From positions 87,926-151,925 of the forward strand of contig QKAF01000110.1 in assembly GCA_003246455.1 (NCBI GenBank): a stretch of DNA of 64,000 bases. Reading direction: 5' to 3'. The translations under genes and the position numbers were made by a program. Below, piece by piece: positions 60,420 to 64,000 of the stretch. Source of the stretch: Bacteroidota bacterium (GTDB lineage Bacteria; Bacteroidota; Ignavibacteria; SZUA-365). Position 1 is the stretch's first letter, and the number at the start of each line of letters is the position of its first letter. The notes under the pieces are model-generated. The model searched no databases. It saw only the letters and a program-made list of their open reading frames with translations, and was not told the DNA's origin.

Positions 60420-61379
60420 ATGAACGCTCACACTGCAACACATCCCCGCCGCGCTCGCGTGTCTTGCACGGTACTCTGGGCGATGGTGGCGGTTTTGAGT
60501 ATTTCGGTGCTCAGCCCCGCACAAAGCCGTGCCCAGGGACGGGCCCTCGTGGATGTGGCGCGCCAGGCCGTCGTACAGATTCCCGACGGCATGACCAGCC
60601 TGAACATGTCCATCTATGGTGTCACGCTCGGCATGCCGTGGGGTGAGGCGCGGAACATCCTCGACCGTGGCAATGTGCCGTACATTTTCCAGAAGGGCAC
60701 CTCCCCGGTGGTGTATATTCCGCCGACGAATTCGACCTATTACTTCATTCTCAATCCGAGCTCCTATGCCGTGATCGAGATGGGCGTCATCGGGACGGCC
60801 GATCTCCCCCTCGACAATCAGTACCTGTTCGACGGGCATCGGTGGAGACTGACGACGGCGCGCACGCAGTTCTTCGGAAACGAAGGCGAGTACGTGGTCA
60901 ACGAAGAAGGTGAGATGTACAATTTCCCCTATCACGGTTTCGTGCTGAAGTATCTCACTCCCGAGACATTCCGTTTCGTCATGGTCGCCCCGACGAATTC
61001 CCCGCTGACGACATACGGACAGCAGTTCAAACCGGGCAGCCACACTCCTCCCCCGCCCCCTCCGCCCGTAACCCAGCAGCCGGTCAAACTGCAGCAGCCG
61101 GAACTTGAAATGTGGCTGCAGAAGTTTCAGATGGCACGCGACAATTTCGAGTCCCGCCGTTACAGCACCGCACTCAGCGTATTCCAGGAGATTTCCGAGC
61201 AGGCTCCCGACGCATTGCTGAAAGTGCGCAGCATGTACTGGATGGGCGAAACGTATTTCGGGATGAAGCGATACAGGGACGCGCGTGAACAGTTCGAGCG
61301 GGTCCTGAGCGCAACCGACATCGAAACGCTTCGCGCACCGGCGAAACTGATGATCGGGAAGTGCAACAAGTTTCTGTGA
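60420..61379 (+). CDS. Secreted TPR-containing protein
   Basis: I use the ATG at 60420 (MNAHTATHPRRARVSCTVLWAMVAVLS), with GGAGG upstream; 319 residues. Signal peptide ending about SRAQG, a beta-rich domain (about 45-215), a Pro-rich linker (HTPPPPPPPVTQQP, about 220-235) and a YbgF-like TPR segment at the C-terminus (about 240-319, ALSVFQEISEQAPDALLKVRSMYWMGETYFGMKRYRDAREQFERVL). Probably periplasmic; partner unknown. Confidence 0.78.
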   Translation: MNAHTATHPRRARVSCTVLWAMVAVLSISVLSPAQSRAQGRALVDVARQAVVQIPDGMTSLNMSIYGVTLGMPWGEARNILDRGNVPYIFQKGTSPVVYIPPTNSTYYFILNPSSYAVIEMGVIGTADLPLDNQYLFDGHRWRLTTARTQFFGNEGEYVVNEEGEMYNFPYHGFVLKYLTPETFRFVMVAPTNSPLTTYGQQFKPGSHTPPPPPPPVTQQPVKLQQPELEMWLQKFQMARDNFESRRYSTALSVFQEISEQAPDALLKVRSMYWMGETYFGMKRYRDAREQFERVLSATDIETLRAPAKLMIGKCNKFL

Positions 61380-61399
61380 GTCGCTGACATCGCAGCATT

Positions 61400-61429
61400 A
61401 CGGGATCCCACGGGATCCCGTTTTTTTTC
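61400..61429 (+). terminator. Rho-independent terminator of the secreted-protein cluster
   Basis: Stem ACGGGATCCC / GGGATCCCGT (10 bp) with a two-base loop and a run of eight T residues. Confidence 0.93.
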
Positions 61430-61454
61430 TCTATCCCTCAATTTCCTAACTTGC
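61424..61454 (+). promoter_or_regulatory. Promoter of mce (methylmalonyl-CoA epimerase)
   Basis: TAACTTGC at 61447, the same octamer as the glgB promoter, with a T-rich upstream element (TTTT/TTTC, about 17-19 bases away) that overlaps the terminator tail. Leader of about 50 bases. Confidence 0.4.
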
Positions 61455-61505
61455 ATTGATACGGTGAATCCGCCGTTTTCTTGTTTCACTAGCAGACGCA
61501 AACCA

Positions 61506-61910
61506 ATGATCAAACGCATCGCGCATATCGGTATCGCCGTGAAGGATCTCACGGATGCGCAGAAAACCTTTGAAACGCTGCTGAACCTGCAGCCATCCCA
61601 CGTCGAACGCGTGGAAGCACAAAAAGTCGACGTCAGCAGCTTTCACGTCGACGACACCAACCTCGAACTGACCAGCGGCATCAGCGAGGATTCTCCCATC
61701 AGCCGTTTCATCGAAAAACGCGGCGAAGGAATTCATCACATGGCGTTCGAAGTGGACGATATCCATGCGGAACTCGCCCGGCTGAAGCAGGCCGGAATTC
61801 GGCTCATCGACGAGGAACCGCGCATGGGCGCTGACAATTTCCTCGTCGCCTTCATTCACCCGAAATCGGCAGGCGGCGTTCTCCTGGAGCTTTGCCAGCC
61901 GGCTGACTGA
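61506..61910 (+). CDS. mce: Methylmalonyl-CoA epimerase
   Basis: Interconverts (R)- and (S)-methylmalonyl-CoA (propionate metabolism). The ATG at 61506 (MIKRIAHIGIAVKDL) gives 134 residues; glyoxalase/VOC-fold metal ligands in IAHIGIAVKD (His), GIHHMAFEVDDI (His) and LLELCQ (Glu). The enzymes before and after it in the pathway (carboxylase, mutase) are outside the window. Followed after 12 bases by uvrC. Confidence 0.93.
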   Translation: MIKRIAHIGIAVKDLTDAQKTFETLLNLQPSHVERVEAQKVDVSSFHVDDTNLELTSGISEDSPISRFIEKRGEGIHHMAFEVDDIHAELARLKQAGIRLIDEEPRMGADNFLVAFIHPKSAGGVLLELCQPAD

Positions 61911-61922
61911 CCCACGGGTACG

Positions 61923-63833
61923 ATGACAGAACACGCGATTCCGGACGATCTGCGCTTCAAACTGGACAACCTCCCGAAGTCCCCGGGCGTGTACCAGTTC
62001 AAGAACGCCGACGGCAAGATCATTTATGTCGGCAAGGCGAAGAACCTCCGGAATCGCGTTCGTTCATATTTCCAGGAGAAGGGCGCATACGATCCGAAAA
62101 GGGAGATGCTCGTGTCCCGGATCGCCGATCTCGAACTCGTGGTCACCGACTCCGAAGTCGAAGCGCTGCTCCTGGAGAACAACCTGATCAAGGAGCATAA
62201 TCCGCGATACAACATCCGGCTCAAGGACGACAAGAGCTATCCGTATATCGTCGTCACGAACGAGCCGTACCCCAGAATCTTCCCTACCCGTAACATCCGT
62301 CGCGACGGTTCCCGCTACTACGGGCCGTACACCGACGTCAAGGCGATGCACCTGATGCTCCGAACGATACGGAGCATTTTCCCCATCAGGAGCTGCGATT
62401 ATCAGCTCAGCGCGGAGACGATCGCTCGTGGGACGATACGCGTGTGTCTCGATTATCATATCCAGAAATGCGAGGGACCATGCGAGGGGCTCGTCAGTCA
62501 GGAGCATTATCGCGACATGATCGAGCAGGTCGAGCAGCTGCTGAAAGGAAAGACGCGCGCCCTCCGGCAGCATCTCGAAGAAGAAATGGAATCACATGCC
62601 GAGCAGCTCGCATTCGAGAAAGCCGCGGAACTTCGAAACCGTCTCAATGCGCTGAAGATTTACCAGGACAAACAGAAAGTCGCGTCGTCCGATTTCAAGG
62701 ACCGCGACATCATTGCGCTCGCGCGAAAAGAAGGCGACGCGGTCGGTGTCGTCTTCCGCGTGCGTGACGGGAAAATCGTCGGGAAGCAGCACTTCCCCTT
62801 CACCGGAGCGGAGATCGAGGCGGATGCAGACATCATCGAGCACATCGTCCACCGGTATTACACGAAGACCATGGACATTCCCGCGGAGATCGTCACGCCC
62901 TATGAACTCGAATCGCAGGCTGCGCTCGAGGAGTGGCTGCGTGAGAAGGCGCAGATGCGCGTGCAGTTCACCGTGCCCAAAATCGGCGACAAGCTCAAAC
63001 TGCTCAACATGTGCCGCGCGAATGCCGTATTCATCCTGGATGAGATCGTGCTGCAGAAACTGAAAGCGGCCAGCACCCTGCCGAAATCGGTGGAGATGCT
63101 GCAGGCGGACCTGCACCTTGCCGAAACTCCCCGGCGGATAGAGTGCTTCGACATTTCCCATTTCCAGGGCGCCGAAACCGTGGCCTCTATGGTTTCATTC
63201 CTTGACGGGAAGCCCCGGAAAAGCGAATACAGGAAATACGGAATTCGGACCGTCGAGGGTGTCGATGATTTCGCCAGCATGCGCGAGGTGGTCTATCGAC
63301 GGTATTCCCGGCTGCTAGAAGAAGGCCAGCCCCTGCCCGACCTCATCGTCATCGATGGCGGCAAGGGTCAGCTCTCCTCCGCCGTCGAAATGCTGAAGGA
63401 ACTCGGTCTCGAATCGCAGCCGGTCATCGGTCTGGCAAAGCGTCTCGAGGAAGTGTTTGTTCCCGGCGAGAGTCTCCCGATGAATATCGCAAAGACGTCC
63501 GCCGGACTGAAGCTCCTGCAGCGCATCCGCGACGAAGCCCACCGCTTCGCAATTACCTACCACCGCGAGAGGCGGAGCAAGAGCACCCTGCAGACCGAAC
63601 TCGAGGCAATCGACGGAGTGGGCCCCAAACGCGCGCAGACGCTTCTCACGGAATTCGGATCAGTCCGCGCGGTTCAGGAGGCGGATGTTGAAACGCTGGC
63701 CGCGCACGTCGGTTGGTCGGCTGCGAAAAACGTGCATCAATATTTCCATTCCCAGGACTTGCAGAACGGGGTCACGTCGGAAGGCGATGATACCGACGAT
63801 CCCGGGACGATCACAGAGAACGGAGATTCATGA
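61923..63833 (+). CDS. uvrC: Excinuclease ABC subunit C
   Basis: Makes both incisions in nucleotide excision repair. 636 residues: GIY-YIG nuclease (about 15-95, SPGVYQFKNADGKIIYVGKAKNLRNRVRSYF), UVR domain (about 205-240, EEMESHAEQLAFEKAAELRNRLNAL), the RNase H-like C-terminal nuclease (IECFDISHFQGAETVASMV, VIDGGKGQLSSAVEML) and HhH DNA-binding motifs (ELEAIDGVGPKRAQTLLTEFGSV). ATG start at 61923. Complete, with a 4-base overlap with the next gene. Confidence 0.97.
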   Translation: MTEHAIPDDLRFKLDNLPKSPGVYQFKNADGKIIYVGKAKNLRNRVRSYFQEKGAYDPKREMLVSRIADLELVVTDSEVEALLLENNLIKEHNPRYNIRLKDDKSYPYIVVTNEPYPRIFPTRNIRRDGSRYYGPYTDVKAMHLMLRTIRSIFPIRSCDYQLSAETIARGTIRVCLDYHIQKCEGPCEGLVSQEHYRDMIEQVEQLLKGKTRALRQHLEEEMESHAEQLAFEKAAELRNRLNALKIYQDKQKVASSDFKDRDIIALARKEGDAVGVVFRVRDGKIVGKQHFPFTGAEIEADADIIEHIVHRYYTKTMDIPAEIVTPYELESQAALEEWLREKAQMRVQFTVPKIGDKLKLLNMCRANAVFILDEIVLQKLKAASTLPKSVEMLQADLHLAETPRRIECFDISHFQGAETVASMVSFLDGKPRKSEYRKYGIRTVEGVDDFASMREVVYRRYSRLLEEGQPLPDLIVIDGGKGQLSSAVEMLKELGLESQPVIGLAKRLEEVFVPGESLPMNIAKTSAGLKLLQRIRDEAHRFAITYHRERRSKSTLQTELEAIDGVGPKRAQTLLTEFGSVRAVQEADVETLAAHVGWSAAKNVHQYFHSQDLQNGVTSEGDDTDDPGTITENGDS

Positions 63834-64000
63834 TACGGTCGATTTTCCTCATTGCCTGCCTGCTGCTTTCCTTCGGCACGCATGATCTCCGGGCGCAGCG
63901 CATTCCAGACGCTTCCCTTCACGAAATCATCCGTCGCGGCATACAGCTTTCGGGTCAGCAGAATTACACCGCTGCCATGAGCGCGTTCGACCGTGCGATT
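63830..64000 (+). CDS. Secreted protein, truncated by the window end
   Basis: Not in the ORF track. ATG at 63830 overlaps the uvrC stop by 4 bases (ATGA). It encodes a signal peptide (MIRSIFLIACLLLSFGTHDL, ending about RAQ) and then HEIIRRGIQLSGQQNYTAAMSAFDRAI, which resembles the start of a TPR repeat. At least 57 residues; the remainder lies beyond the window. Function unknown. Confidence 0.75.
   Translation, partial: MIRSIFLIACLLLSFGTHDLRAQRIPDASLHEIIRRGIQLSGQQNYTAAMSAFDRAI

Overview
This 64 kb window looks like chromosomal core genome of a moderately GC-rich (estimated by eye near 57%) Gram-negative bacterium of the Bacteroidota/Chlorobiota (FCB) group. Three things point there. A complete MoxR-DUF58-BatA-B-C-D-E operon is present. 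A secreted metalloprotease ends in a type-9-secretion-like sorting domain. Several promoters fit the Bacteroidota -33/-7 form (TTTG, 19-21 bases, TAnnTTTG), here often TTTG-N20-TAACTT. SPOR lipoproteins, an OmpA/PD40 protein and many small beta-barrel proteins agree. An Ignavibacteria- or Kapabacteria-like lineage is my guess and cannot be settled without a tree. I saw no phage, insertion sequence, CRISPR array or rRNA. One tRNA-Ala(GGC) is present.

Layout. 0-2.5 kb (minus): efp-accB-accC. 2.7-7.7 kb (plus): two lipoproteins, a FemAB/GNAT-like transferase and a TonB-receptor-like barrel in overlapping genes. 7.8-10.3 kb: a PLP gamma-lyase, a terminator and an MFS exporter. 10.4-15.8 kb (plus): rpsU, a GalT/HIT-like DUF4921 protein, tsaD, mltG and an Ig-like (Big_5) lipoprotein. 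15.9-20 kb: a small secreted protein, two SPOR lipoproteins, deoC and two paralogous barrels. 20-28.4 kb (minus): the Bat operon. 28.6-37 kb: a radical SAM protein, an AlbA_2 ATP-binding protein, tRNA-Ala, cdd, outer-membrane proteins, a dCMP deaminase, PIN-PhoH and a GroES-like protein. 37-45 kb: glgB and a pullulanase-type enzyme (convergent), a methyltransferase, the metalloprotease and speB. 45-54 kb (minus): yggS, divIVA, punA, a DUF2905 protein, ileS, a DksA-like fusion, lspA and rluD. 54-64 kb: an atypical PfkB protein, aat, a degenerate Xer-type recombinase, gyrA, three secreted proteins, a methylmalonyl-CoA epimerase, uvrC and a truncated secreted protein.

Themes. Envelope biogenesis dominates (Bat complex, lipoproteins, barrels, MltG, LspA, SPOR proteins). 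Nucleoside salvage recurs (deoC, punA, cdd, dCMP deaminase). Glycogen metabolism is represented by adjacent branching and debranching enzymes. No obvious new defence or biosynthetic island was found. The most unusual items are proteins that keep a familiar fold but lack its active-site residues: a Xer-like protein without the nucleophilic tyrosine, and a PfkB-fold protein with GVHD in place of GAGD. Also notable are a DksA zinc finger fused to a long histone-H1-like tail, and near-leaderless promoter-gene arrangements. All start-codon changes relative to the ORF track are stated in the entries.
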